64,000 nucleotides of DNA from Filobasidium wieringae (taxonomy: Eukaryota; Basidiomycota; Tremellomycetes; Filobasidiales; Filobasidiaceae), in the NCBI GenBank assembly GCA_001600055.1, contig BCIV01000003.1, positions 1,183,162-1,247,161 of the forward strand. The letters run 5' to 3'. The notes under the pieces were generated by a model. The model saw only the letters and a program-made list of their open reading frames with translations, made no database searches and had not been told where the DNA came from. Within the stretch, counting starts at the first letter, position 1. Each line of letters starts with the position of its first letter. Position numbers and translations under genes: made by a program. Below are positions 33,501 through 48,000 of the stretch, one piece after another.

Positions 33501-36500
33501 CGTACCATCAATCTCGTCAAAAAAGATAATGCTTGGCTGGGCATTCTTCGCTTCCTCAAACAATAACCGTAATTGACGCTCAGCTTCTCCTACCCATTTA
33601 CTCAGACAATCTGCTCCCTTTCGCATGAAAAATGCTATATCACGACACCATCAATAAATCGATCTAGACTGCCCGCCCATGCTCAGCTCACCAATTTTCT
33701 GGGTAGAAGAGCTGCAACTGGCGGCAAGAGCACGAGCTAGAAGGGTTTTACCTAAAATGGCGGCCTTTCGCGTTAGCTAGAAAACTTGCGACTAATACGG
33801 GCCACATACCCGTTCCGGGAGGTCCATGGAAGAGAACGCCTCGAGGTGGTGTTATGCCAAACTGCTGGAAAAGTTCGGGATATAGAAGAGGAAGCGCTAC
33901 CATTTCCTTGAGTTGGTTGATATCTGTGTTACGACAAAGCGGGGTCGGTCACATGTATAGCAGACACGGGTCAATAATATTACTCACGACCATCCAATCC
34001 TCCGACCTGATCAAACGTAACGTTGAGATCGACTCCCAGAGGATCCGCATCGGCACGAGCTGATGACCACTGCAAGTGAGCTATCCCTGCGAGTGTGATT
34101 GGAAAAGGATATAATTACACACCTGCTTCTGGATTGTATCGTCCAACGGTTCCCGCGGCGACAGTAGCTGTGCTCGGTCCTGCTTGGTGTTTCTTTGCCC
34201 GACTGGTCGCGCCATTTGCCATTGTTACATATGTAGTTGCTTCTTTTCTCATCTCTTTGATGTGATCTGGTGGATCGTCATCCTAAGGCGGGCCAAATAG
34301 GATCAGTAAAGTTGACGTAACATATAGTTGTAGTATATACTCACAGAGTCGGAGTCCGGCATGTTTGGCATGTTTGGATCTGCCAAAGCGTTTGCGCCGA
34401 CTGAAATATCCATGAGAAACCCTCCATTGGCGGCGGTCTTGGCGCCAAAGTTCCTCGTTCCAGCACGTTTGGGGGCTTCCTCGAGTGGTATCACCATTGA
34501 ATAATTCACTTTCGTCGTCCGTTCCCTCAGTTTCCTCACGGGTTGCTCGTCATCTGTCGAAGCTACGGGGTTCCGCCGTCCTCTCGATCGTTTCGGTCGA
34601 GCTTCTAGCATATTTGCGTCGCTCGAGTGGTCGCTTAATTGCGGCTCTGTGTCTTCTTCCAGCGAACCATCGACATCGACATCCTCATCATCATCATCGT
34701 CTTGTTCGTAATCATCGTCTTTGACTTTTCTCGGAGGCGCTTTCGAGGCTTTTCGAGTCCGGCCTTTTGCTGCGTTGCCCCTCTTCGGTCTTCTGGTCGA
34801 ATCCCCTGAAGCACCTGAGCTATCGTATTGTACTTTTTTCTTCCTCGCTATCGGTCTGTCCTCATCCGCACCGATGCTATTTTCGAAATCATCTTCCGGA
34901 CCCGTCGATGGCGAATCTATCATTCGCTTCCTCTCCGTATATCGCCCACCTCTCGTCTTAAACGATTCAATTAAAGGTTCTGGAGCCGCTTGGTATTCAT
35001 CTATAGTACAGTGAGAAGGTAGTCACAAGAAGGATTCAGGCAAAGGAGTCAGCGATTCGGAATCCCTGAAATGCAAAGGGTCTCTCTTCTCAGGCTGTGG
35101 GGAAGGACTAGGTGTGGGAGTAGGGATCCTCTTCCTTTTCTTTGAAGGTTTGACCTTTGACTTTTTTTCAACGGGAGGGGTCGATTCATGTCCGTCAGAC
35201 TGGTCCATGTTTCTCGTCTTTTCCTTCTGCTCCGCCTTGGCCTTCTGCTCCTTTTTCTGGTCGTTCCTCAGATCCGCCCTTTCCATCATCTCACCCCATA
35301 CCGGCCAATCGGTGACCGGAACATCCGCACTCTGCCGACGAAGCGACCTGGCGAACTTTCTCGTCAACGCCTTGGGACCGCTAAGCACTGTGGCTTCGTG
35401 GATCTCGATAAACCGGGGAGGAGGAACGTATTCCAGTTTTCGAGACATGGTCGGCTTGGGTCGAGCCAAGCGAGCACGGGCTTCGGCAAGAGGGTCGAGG
35501 GAGATGGAGAGATCACTGATATCGGTGGTGGTCGATCCTGGAGTGTTGCCGGGAGTGCTGATTGGGGACGTGTGCGGAGGAGTGCTTGGCAACACAAGCT
35601 CTGGATCGAGATCACCAACGAAAGGGGAGGCTTCGGCGTAAGCAGGAACGCTTTGAGCTGAGATATGGGAGGAGAGTGTCGAAGGGAAGAGTATGCAAAT
35701 GTTGTTGCTGTCTACCGGTCCGTCTCTAAACTTCCTAAATAACGGTTCTGGACCCGCAAGATCGATTTCCTCCGGAAGCTCAGGGCCTGGATGGTGGTAC
35801 GAATCGTTGCGTTTCAAAGTGGTAGGGAAAGGGTCTAGTGTGACGATGGCGGGTGGTTGAGCTCTTCGAGAAGTAGCGAAGTAATATGGCATATGGTTTA
35901 TGGACAGGAGCGGAAGGTTGAATGATCGATGGATGAGTTGAGAAGCGATCCGCTTGTTGGATTTGGAGAGGAGATCGAGATCCCTTGCAGGGACGGACGC
36001 TTCTTATATATGGTTTCCTAGCCCGACGATGTATGGGTTGGTTCTTGAATTAAACCGCTGATCCTCCCGATCGCCGGCAGATCATCGATGCAGATCCATC
36101 TAATCGAGTTCCACAGAAGACAAAAGGTGGAGCATGGAAATGACATGATTCGGTCCGAGAAGTCGTACGTTGAGGTCGGAAGAGAGGGGACAAGAGACAG
36201 AGACCCGAAGAAATGAGGGAAATATAGACTAACCTGGTTCTTCCTCCTCAACCTCGCCGATCAAAGCTTCCGGCTCTGATCCCGGAACCATATCGTCTTC
36301 ACCCTCCGCATCCTCTTCACCTTCAGCATCCTCATCTCCATATTCATCATCTTCTTCACTGGGTTTCCGTCGTCCTGTCATCTGGGCCTGAGCGATGATC
36401 TGATTACCGGTATCGAACGTATTCGCGATGGTGGTCTCCGCGACATCGGTATCGCGACTATTTCTCGTCTGTCGTCCCCGAGTCGCTGGTGCTCGGGAAG

Positions 36501-36804
36501 ATTCAGCAGGTTGTTGATGATGGTGCTGACTGCTACCTCCCGAACTTCGTCTTGAGCCTTCGATCCTACTGGAGGACCTCGTTGCTGCAGGTTCTTGTTT
36601 GACGGAATTACGTCCTCCGGTCTTGGACAAGGTGAGTTTAAGTTTGGGAATTGGGCGACCACCGTTAGATGTCCTGTTGTTATCATCAGCGGTAGGGAGT
36701 GCGAGAGGATCAGAGTTGAAGTCGTCGTTCGGGTCCTCGGATAGCAAGTTCTGGTCGTAGTTGACGGCTGCGTTCCGGGTCGATCGAGAGGGACGACCTG
36801 ACAT
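30531..36804 (-). CDS. YTA7: AAA+ ATPase and bromodomain chromatin protein, Yta7/ATAD2/Abo1 family
   Basis: More than ten exons give about 1,400 residues. Exon 1 (36804-36234) and exon 2 (35000-34345) encode an acidic, Ser-rich N-terminus and join in phase 1 over a 1,233-bp intron. AAA1 is active-looking: [19 protein letters not shown], Walker [19 protein letters not shown], and [24 protein letters not shown]2 has the degenerate Walker [21 protein letters not shown] seen in this family. The C-terminus has a bromodomain split by an insertion. The family handles histone H3-H4 and shapes nucleosome density and transcription. One base at 32901 is N, leaving one codon in exon NCT undefined (Ser, Thr, Pro or Ala). 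Exon 1 could belong to another transcript; the ATG at 34923 would then be the start. Confidence 0.93.
35023..35892 (-). CDS. ORF of 289 residues nested in the first intron of the Yta7-type gene, function unknown
   Basis: A single open frame of 289 residues from the ATG at 35892 ([14 protein letters not shown]) to a stop 22 bp before the acceptor of the host intron, on the same strand as the host. It has its own TATATAAG about 115 bp upstream. The composition is protein-like: a structured N-terminal part ([18 protein letters not shown]), a Ser/Pro middle, a predicted fold around [20 protein letters not shown] and [17 protein letters not shown], then a Lys/Glu-rich and basic tail ([17 protein letters not shown]) with a likely nuclear localisation signal. 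No family recognised. It may be an independent gene, or an alternative first exon set. Confidence 0.65.
   Translation of the reverse strand: MPYYFATSRRAQPPAIVTLDPFPTTLKRNDSYHHPGPELPEEIDLAGPEPLFRKFRDGPVDSNNICILFPSTLSSHISAQSVPAYAEASPFVGDLDPELVLPSTPPHTSPISTPGNTPGSTTTDISDLSISLDPLAEARARLARPKPTMSRKLEYVPPPRFIEIHEATVLSGPKALTRKFARSLRRQSADVPVTDWPVWGEMMERADLRNDQKKEQKAKAEQKEKTRNMDQSDGHESTPPVEKKSKVKPSKKRKRIPTPTPSPSPQPEKRDPLHFRDSESLTPLPESFL
36003..36010 (-). promoter_or_regulatory. TATA box of the nested ORF
   Basis: TATATAAG on the minus strand, 111-118 bp upstream of the ATG at 35892, inside the first intron of the Yta7-type gene. Confidence 0.45.
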
Positions 36805-37369
36805 CTCGAAGAGGGCGATCCGATTAAGTCTAGAGCTAGTTGTGATGTGTCTGAATGATGGTCTGAGCTGTTAGAATTTGGAGGACCGAGCACTCGAAAA
36901 GGCCGTTCAGGTGGAGATCCGCACAACTTTGTGATTTGTTTTGATCGCACGAATCGCGCGAAAGGTCCAAGCTCAACGTCTCTCCACAATAACAAATGAT
37001 ATGTGTACAGTCGACTCCACACCAGATCAATCGTCATATGGCTCAACCATTCAGAATCTCTCATCGAACGTCGTCTCTATAAAAGTACGTTTCTTCAGCG
37101 AGGTCCAACACGAACCAATTCACGTGCTCAAACAGTTCCTGGTTCGGTATATAATCCTTGTCTCTCGCGTTCCCCCCTGACCGTGTTCCACAGAATTCGA
37201 TGCTATTCATCATGTCTCCAAGCACAATACAATCAAACAAAACCCATCATTCCATCTAAACGAATCGTCATCACAATATACACATCGTCATCGCATCCTT
37301 CACATCCTTGCCTCGCTTCATCCCGTCGACCCGTCATGTACACAACCAGATCCACCCAGCTCTCACGCC
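36805..37369. other. intergenic: Yta7-type gene promoter and IMP dehydrogenase 3' flank
   Basis: No supported gene. A TATAAAAG lies on the plus strand near 37077, but no plus-strand gene follows it. Confidence 0.4.
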
Positions 37370-39433
37370 TTAGGCGAACAAACGCTTGGTGTAAGAGTGC
37401 AAGTTGGAAACACCTCCCTCCTGTTGAGCGGAAGCGGTTCGGCTGTGAAGAGAACAGTTCAAGAGTCAACGCCCGCATTCCACTTCATCATGTAAACCAC
37501 CACTCTGACTCACAGTTCGAACCTGACTTGACCCTCCATAGCACCCTCCTTGAACAAGGTAACGCTCTTGACACCGGCGTCCTGCAAAGAGTGCTGCAAT
37601 CCAGTGTACAAGTAGGGTACGAACTTGCTCAAAGGACCCTTGTCGACGACATCCCCAGACACACCCTGAGCGACCTTGACGGCATCGGCTTCCGAAAAGT
37701 ACCTGGCGGTGGCGGCGTTGTCATCCCCAGCGTTGGCGGAGACACCGGACGCCTTGACCTTGGCAGCACCGGCACCGGTTCCTCGTTTGGAAGAGGCGGT
37801 GACGGTGGAAGCGGGTTTCTTCTGGTGCTCCATCGCCTCGATCGATCCCATCCCTCGGTAGGTCTTGACCCGTTTACCCTCGTGGTAAAAGTATTCACCG
37901 GGGGATTCGGTCGTACCGGCCAACATTCCACCCATCATCACGGCCGAAGCACCCAAAGCCAGGGCCTTGGCGATATGACCGACGTTCTGGATCCCTCCAT
38001 CCGCGATGGTAGGAACGCCAAACTTGTTGGAAAACTCGCTGACTGCAAAGACGGCTGTACCTTGAGGACGACCGACGGCCATGACTTCCTGAGTGATACA
38101 GATGGATCCGGATCCCATACCGACACGAAGAGCGTCCGCACCGGCAAAGATCAACTGAGCGGCTTGTTCACGAGTGACGACGTTTCCAGCAATGACCTGC
38201 AATTCGGGGAAAGTCTTCTTGATCCACTGGATGAATTCGATCTGGTAGATCGAGTTTCCCTGGGAAGAATCCAGGACGACGACGTCGAGACCGGCCTCAC
38301 AGAGCAACTTGAGTCGCTCCTTGTCGTTCTCCCTGGTTCCAATGGCAGCACCACAGTACAACTGCTTGCTCTCGGGAAGCTTGCTGGCCAAAGGGAAGTT
38401 CTGGTTCTTCAACAGATCCGATCGAGCCAAGAGGGAGACCAAGTTGCCCTCGGAATCGACAATGGGGAGTTTACCCTTCTTGGAATCCCTGATGATCTGG
38501 TTGGCCTCCTTCAAGGAGATGCCGGATTTACCAGTAACCAAATCCGTAGTCATGACGTCGGACAGCTTGTCAGAAGCGTCACGGAATTGAACGTCTCGGC
38601 CAGTCACAATACCGAGAAGCTTTCCTCCGACCTTTCCAGATTCTGAGCAAAGAGCGAATTGTTTGTAAGAAACGTGTACAACCGAGTCCCACATCTCGGC
38701 CAGACCTACCAGTGATGGGGATACCTCCGAACCCGAGCTTCTGCTTGATTTCGAGAACACTATTGTGCGATTGACATCTGATAAGCTGGCACTCCTCAAT
38801 TTCGTTCGAGCCATTAAAACTCACTCCTCGACAGTGTCATCAGCTCCCAAACAAATGGGGTCGGTGATGAAACCGTTCTCGTAAAGCTTGACCTTCCTGA
38901 CCATAGCAGCCTGTTCTTGAGCGGAACAATTGTGGTGGATTATTCCGAGACCTCCGTGAAGGGCGATAGCGATGGCCATCCTATGGGATGAAGAGTTTAG
39001 AAGGTTTTTCGTGAGAGGGTGAGATTAACGGTCGAACGCACTGGGTCTCGGTGACGGTGTCCATGGGAGAAGACATGAAGGGGGTGTTGAGGGTGATCTT
39101 TTTGGTGACTCTATTATACTAAAAATGAGCACGTGTTCGTTTGCACACGTCAAAGTTCAAAAATGACTGACCGAGTCTGGAGAGAGACATCCGAAGCCTA
39201 TGCGCAGCGAGCGGGTTTGTCGATTATTGGTAAGCAGCGCTCCAACTACTGAACGTCTGCATTCTACCTACGGGGAAGTCGATCTTTCCAGGCAGGACCA
39301 AGAAATCGTTGTAGGTGAGACCACCCTGTCCGTTCCTCCTGGTGTCCATCAACTCCTTCAAGCTGAGTCCATCACCGGACTGGTACTGCTTGAGGGTTTC
39401 AATGGCTTGAGCGGGGTCGAGGAATTCGGGCAT
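37370..39433 (-). CDS. IMD1: inosine-5'-monophosphate dehydrogenase
   Basis: Seven exons join in frame from the ATG at 39433 ([18 protein letters not shown]) to the stop at 37370. The first exon ends at the family segment [16 protein letters not shown]. The next exons give [13 protein letters not shown] and [14 protein letters not shown]-type regulatory modules follow: [31 protein letters not shown]. The catalytic loop is [13 protein letters not shown], with the active-site Cys, then [19 protein letters not shown], and the flap [10 protein letters not shown]. The last exon encodes [18 protein letters not shown] and ends KRLFA, as in the family. The enzyme oxidises IMP to XMP with NAD+, the committing step of GTP synthesis, and is the target of mycophenolic acid. 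Exons 2 and 5 are short. Length is normal for eukaryotic IMPDH. Confidence 0.97.
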
Positions 39434-39883
39434 TTTGGCAAGGATTTGGATGTTTTTTTTTGTTGGAGGTGAGTTGTAGGGGAAAGGGGAAAGGAGGTTG
39501 AAGTTTGGGATGATGTGTGGGAATTACCAGAGCCAGAATTCCAAAAGAGAGGTGAGTCGACGAAAAAGAGGAGGGGAATCAAGTGAGAAATGTTGAAACT
39601 CGGAGGGAGAGTAACCGTTTTTCTGAAGATCACGTGATCTGAACCGAGAAACGCGAATTCCGTGGGAAAGGCTAGGTTCACGATATATCACCAAGGTGGT
39701 TCAATCGTTTGCATCTTTCATCGTCAGCTCAAATTGCCCACAAATTACATAGACAAGCTCGCCGTCCTTTTTAAAATCATAGGACATAACCAAATCCCGT
39801 TGAAAACGCCCAAATCGGACAACACCATCATTCCATCTACCCGCACTCTTCTTCCCCTTTGACGAATTGAACATCCATACAAC
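39434..39883. other. divergent promoter region between IMP dehydrogenase and RVB1
   Basis: 450 bp between two divergent housekeeping genes. No TATA box of note and no gene. Both promoters must lie here. Confidence 0.45.
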
Positions 39884-41612
<1,729 letters not shown>

Positions 41613-42076
41613 ATAGAGTCAACTTTGTATATCGACGAGACGCCATATCAGAAGCACACTTTCAAGCGCGAAGCAACCTCGAAATCCCTTTAGGCGGTCT
41701 GTCAGAACACAGGTATTATTCCCGATGGAGCTAGACGAGTGGTGCTGAGTATGAATATTCGTGGGAATCAAAGACGATGTTCTGGATATTCCAGTGACAG
41801 TGATACCAGTGTGGTGATGCCTCTCGTAAGGATCTGCGTCATTCATTTGGTTGCGTTTATGCGTTATTTTGCATATCATAAGTCGGTAATTGCTCTTGCT
41901 CAGCTTGTCACAACCTTCGACTTGCTTGTAAAGCTTGCCAACAGCGACACCTATACCACCAAAATACTACCCTCGATTGACACCTCACATCTTCTACCGT
42001 ATAACGCACTGCTCGTTCAGTTTATAGAACCTCACATGTACCAATAGATATAAACATCCGACACACAGGGCGCAAC
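41613..42076. other. intergenic: RVB1 3' flank and promoter of the hybrid histidine kinase
   Basis: No supported gene in 464 bp. Both neighbours are on the plus strand. Confidence 0.4.
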
Positions 42077-45000
42077 ATGAGCTCTCCGAACCTCACCATC
42101 TTTTCCCTTCCGGAAACTAGCATTTTAGACTCTGCTCCATTATCCGATAACCCAGAAGGTCTTTATAATCCTCGTCCATCTTATAATCAGCATCGTCCAT
42201 ACCAGCGAGAAGAGCCGGGTCGTACAACACATCACGCCAACAGTCGTTCATTATACGACGAATCATCACCTACGATCGAACACGATTACCATCCGCTCGA
42301 CTTCAAGCTCGATTTCGCTTCCAAGGGTCTTACCCATATCAAAGAATTCTCGCCTAAAAGACGGTCAGAATGGTGTCAAGGAGGAAAGGTCCTGCGTGTT
42401 CTGGAGGGGATGGCAAAGACGAATAGAAAAAGGCTTCAGGATTGGGAGATGAGCGGGTTCGAAAAGCGTCAGGGGGATACATCGACGTTGGCTGGAAAGA
42501 ACAGTTCAAGCAATGGAAATGAAGACGAAATAGTGGATGTATACTATCAGGTATTCATTGGACCAGATCCTGCAGGTTAGAGAATTACCCCAAATCTTGC
42601 CCATACGTGATCTAATTCCTATCACGGGTTGCGATATCTTCCAGCCATTCAATCGTTTCATCACGACAAAGCTCAGTTTCATGATTTGTTTACTGCTGGA
42701 TTCCCATATATACAGAGTTATCTGGCTTTCCTGGACGACACGCATTATTCTGGCTTGTGGACCATTACCGAAGTCCCTCGTAGACCTCTGCGGACGGAAG
42801 CTAATGCCCTGGACCAGCCAACATCAGTGACGCCTGGAGCGAAAAGCAATGGCCTTCTTTTCCCTTCCGGACCCACAGATCAAGACACGATACCAGCACA
42901 AGGTTCAGCTGAACGGCCGATGCCGCTGAACACATATTGGAGGAAACACGTCCTTCCCCTGCGAAAAGACGACTTGACCAAGTTCGCTGCGAAGGGCGTA
43001 AGGTTCCGACTGAGTGAGACTTTACCCGGCCGGGAAGACAAATCGAAAGGAGTCGAGAAGCATCTCAATGAGGGAACGACAACGCCTACCACTTCAGATC
43101 GTACCGATCCGATAGACAGAACGGGAAACGTTACCCCCACGAACAGCAGTAAACCGAATCTAAAGGCGGAAGTAGGGGAGCTAGCTAGCAAGCGAGATGG
43201 AGTTTTGAGGAACAAGGAATTCTACGTGAAAGCTGTCGAAGTTTTGATCAACTTAGCTGAACTGGTGATAGTGAGTCTATCTCAACATCAGACGCCGCAA
43301 CTTTCCTGATCAACTTCAATTTGATCATATCCGCAGGCATTGCAAGAGAGACGGCTGTGTATAGCCATCTGTAGACCCGAAGTGTTTGCTGTCAGAATTA
43401 GTAGCAGCGATGAAGGGGATCACGACCTGGTCCTTCATACTCTATCTTACCTCAAGCCTATTAGCCGGTATAATCACGGTCTCCCTGTGACCACGAAAGT
43501 GCACGAGGCAAATGCCCAGGCCTGTCAGGACGAACACGAGGGTTCTCAGGACAACTCAGACTACCAAAGACACGATATGCGAGCCCCTCATGCATCTATG
43601 CAGGGATATTCCGAAACGAATGGAATCGTTAGAAGGATGAAGAACCACGAGAAGGATATCTTTGACGAATTTACGACTCAGTAAGCGTCCTTTACCCTTG
43701 ATAAGCGATACTGGGTCGTCTTTGACCTTTGTGTTCTAGATTGCACTTGAACTATATTGCACCTGAAACCATATCGACCTCTGAATTCAGCTGGGCCGCG
43801 GCTGATTGCTATACTTGGGCCACTTGTGCTTACGCGTTATTGATAGAGGGACTTGCCGACTTTAGAACGCCTCGAGATGAACCCTCTGACATCCTACGGG
43901 ACATCCATCTGCACTCAACGAAAGGGTTGAAGCCCCTTTTGTCCAAGATTGATGATTGTCCCATGCCTCTGTCCGCCATCGTTGAGAAGTGTATTTCTTT
44001 GGATCCTGAAGACCGGTATGGTGACCTACGGGCGCTACTACCTGACCTCAAAGCGTTGCTCCAAGCCTTTAGAAGTGGGACGGATGCTATGGACTTTGAC
44101 GTCGGGCATATCGATCGAGTCTCCCGCTTCTGTCCTGTTCGAAGTCTCTTGGAAAGGGACTCTCAAGACCAAGTAATACGGAACCAATTCGCCGAACTGG
44201 AAGCTACAGGTCAAACCAAATCACTGTGTTGCTATGGCGAGTCAGGAACTGGGAAGAGCAAGCAGATGGAGTCCTGGGTTTCTGACCGAATCAAAGAACG
44301 ATCAGCTCGAAAAAGAGATTTCCTGGTCGCCTGGGCTAAGATGGATCAACATCAGGTCAGGCCTCTAGTTGGTATTGTACAGATTTTCGAATCTCTACTC
44401 CAAGCGGTGTTCAGTGATCCACACGAGAACGTCACTGTGTGGAAGTCACTCATCCTTGACGCTCTTCCTGGATTGGGTTCTATGTTTCTCACTCTCCTAT
44501 CTCCTCATTGGCAAAACCTCCTTCTAGGCAAAGCTGTGATCGACATCGATGCTGTCGATTGGGAAACTTACCTACAGCGATTTCAGACTTGGGCACGGAA
44601 CCTTTTCGGATTGTTTGCGAATGCACGGCGTCCTCTGATCCTTGTTATCGATGATTGGCAATGGTGTGAAGCATCTGAGAGGGCATTGTACGTAATCCCT
44701 CTCTCTAGCCCGCATTTTAAACTGATCAGACGGCGAGGCATGGCAGATGGGCAGAATTACTCGAGGGAAGCGTTGGCTTCCAGCCTCTAAACTATACCTT
44801 TGCTCTGATCACCTATCGTATTGAAGAAAAGCTGCCGCTCGATATGTCGCCCCTCAATAACGTAACATGTATGCAGTCGCTTCCTTTCGATACTCAAACA
44901 GTATATGACATGCTAGAAAGGTGAGCAATAATGGTTCTTTCAGAATCCGATGCCGAACTAATCTGTCGGCACCCGCAGGTCATTCCATCTTCGAGCGCTG

Positions 45001-48000
45001 CCATCTCAGAAAGCCGATCGGAGCTTCGAAGTATTGTGTTCCTTCTTATACGCTGCAACTCAAGGTAAGCATCAAGAACGTAGCATAGATGTGACGCGCT
45101 AACCCTTCAACCGCTAATAATTTTAAGGCAATCCCCTTTTCCTCAAGTTTCTTTTGACGCGGATTGTACGAGATGAAGTCGTTGTGAGTGCGATTTTGCT
45201 GCGGGTGGCGCTGAATCTTATCGAGCGATTTATTCTGCTGTTCAGTCCTTCGACTTCGAATCTACCCAATGGAGAATCGATACAGCTGCCTTGTCGTCTT
45301 ACAGTACTTCGGGAATCGAGGCTTTCGCCAAATGGTGCGTCGCGATGCTATTCGACAGGACACATCAACCGAGCTTACGTATACAGGCGACTCTAGGACA
45401 TTATCTCGGTTGTCTCTTGACGTACAGCAGATTTTGCAAATCCTGTCATGTCTGCCTGCCGCCGGAGTGCCTGAGGATCTACTTGAACGCTTGATAGAAA
45501 AGCCAAGAGAATTTGTCAGCGCATGTATTGAAACGGCAGCCACTTACGGTATCCTCAAGTGCCATGAGCTTGTTGCCTTTGCCCATGATCGGCATCAAGC
45601 GGCGGCAAGATCACTCATTCCAGATGAAGGCAAATCCCGCTTCTTGGCAAGCGTTGCTCATCGCTTGAGGCAAGAGGGTTCTGAATACATCTTCGTCCGA
45701 GCGGATCTCTTAATGGAGGCGCTGCAATTAGAACACATGGTCAGCGACGCAATTGGATGGACCGTCGATCAGATCTGCGACCTCTGTAAGCCTTCCACTT
45801 CTGTCCGTCTTTGTACCCCCCTTCTGATCCTTTACTTTACAGTTCTGCCAGCGGCCCAGAAAGCTATTCGGTCGGCGGCTTTTGACTCAGCTTCGCGATA
45901 CCTACGCTCAGCGGACGCCGTACTGCCAATTGAAAGTCCAGACTCATGGGCGTGTCATCGTTCTCATTGCAACAATCTATGTCTACTGATGGTTGCCACA
46001 TCAGCGGGTCTTCGCAATGCTGCATTCGCTGCACCCGCGGTCGACGCATCGTATACGAACGCTTTAACTCCGGTCGAAAAGATCTCCGCATCTACAAATG
46101 CCGTTCGTCTGCATCTCATCCGCTTTGATATGGATTCAGTCTATCTCGAAGTAGACCGAGTCTTTTCACTTTTCGGTCTGGCGAGAACTACCAGTGCATA
46201 TATGGCCGATCCGAGCTCAATATTGCCGCTTCCGCTTGCCTGTCCAAACACTACAGAAGAGCTCACATCATTGCTGGATATGAATGGGGAGGTCCCCGAT
46301 AACGATCCCCTGCATGCTGAGGCCATAGCCCTGTCGTGCTTCATGGTTTCCGCCGGGCCAACCATCTATACGCGTTTACCGTCACGCGCAGCGCCGTACT
46401 TCGATCTAGCGACCGCCGTTCAACTCAAGTCTCGTGTTGCGCTGAAACACCCTGCTACGGGCTATCTGCTGGGGGTCAGGTCGATTCTAGTGAGTAATGC
46501 AGTCTACAAGATCAGTAGACCAATGTCGAATTGACTGCTGTCATTTTGCGACCAATTCGTAGTTTGCCGGCGAATTAAAGTATGGAGTGGCAGCTGCTCT
46601 GGTCGATGTTGGAAATTCAGTTCCTTGGCGAGATAGTATGTGATCAGACCTTGCTTGGTACATTCACGAATACTAAAGCTCAAATTGACACCTCAGCTCC
46701 TTGGCGTATGTGATCTTCGTTCGGTTTGATTCCCTGACAATCGCTAAGACTCTAACTGAAACCGCAGAGGGTTCCTCTGAAATCCCTTTCAAGGCTGTGG
46801 AATATCTATCCAGCACCTCAATCAGCAGCATTGATTTCCGAGGAACATGGAATGCGGCAGCTTTGTGTAGGTCCTACCTCTTTCACCGTGGTTTCCGTTA
46901 AAGCTGAATATCCTGTCCGTCCGTTTGCGTAGCACACTCGACTGACATCCTGGTTTATATATCGGTTGTGGAACTTGGAGCGTTGCTTTTGTCGGGACGA
47001 TCGATTCCTTTCCTTACAGAGCGTGGACATGCGTCCCTTGCTCACCTTAAGAACGACCTTGGGCCCATCAGGCCCTTCGTTGCTTGTTTTGTGCAGTTGG
47101 CATATAACCTGTCCGATGCAGAGGGTAGAGCCGACGATTTATGGCGTCAGTCAGAGGCTTGTTTTCCATTCTATCCCATGAGGCTGACCATGTCTTTCTC
47201 TAGGCCTGAATGGCTCAGGGATGCTTGAGGCGGACGCAGCTGAGATGCATACGCATGGAAACACTCTTGCGCTCTCATATCACAGCGTTGCTCTACTTAA
47301 CGCGGTATTGCTCGGTGCGCCTCACTCTTACAGGGCCTCCCTCGCGAGAGCCTGTTACACAGCAAGGGATGGTTGGAGCGGTGTTATAAATCACTTCCTG
47401 TATCTATGGGCCTATAGCCTATACGAACTGGATAGTGACGAAGATGAACTTGTCCTAGCAGAGACGCATAGCGCGCTGGCGGCATTTCCTCATAGTGCGT
47501 ATCACATCGCGATTACCTGTCGAGCACAGCTCACCTGCATGCCCTAACCAATAGACGTCGACTTCGCGGCATTGCGATCGATCTTGTTCGCCATGAAAAG
47601 TCTCAAAGACCTCAGGTTGAAGAAGGCGAATTGGTCTACTGCGCTTACACTAGTAGAGGCAGCGATGACAGCATCTTCTGGCAAGTCTGCTTGCCACCTT
47701 GCAACTGGTATGTTTGTTTGTTGCTTGACAAGCCGTTATGAAGCTGACTGGAATGTCTAAGGCTGGTTATGTTTGAGTGCTGCTCGCACTTTCCGTCGAA
47801 GCGCGAGTTTGTCTTCACGCATTTGGGGGTGTTGGGCCGTAGAAGCTGCTGTAAGCATATCTCCGAAGATGGTTGCGCGAGCTAAGCTCATCTGTTTGTG
47901 CAGGCTTCCTTTGGCAAATGCGGTGCTATGGCCTTGATGCGCTTGGTCAATTCTGAATTCGCCGACGTCTTCCATTTACCGGATGTTGTGGCGCCTCCCG

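Noticed and set aside
35188..35661. 157-codon plus-strand frame opposite the nested ORF
   Set aside because: It was considered as evidence against the minus-strand ORF, but it is shorter, richer in Arg/Ser/Leu as is typical for shadows, and has no promoter-like element.
37003..38646. 547-codon plus-strand frame opposite IMP dehydrogenase
   Set aside because: It is antisense to a highly conserved enzyme, has no domain of its own, and is explained by strong codon bias on the true strand.
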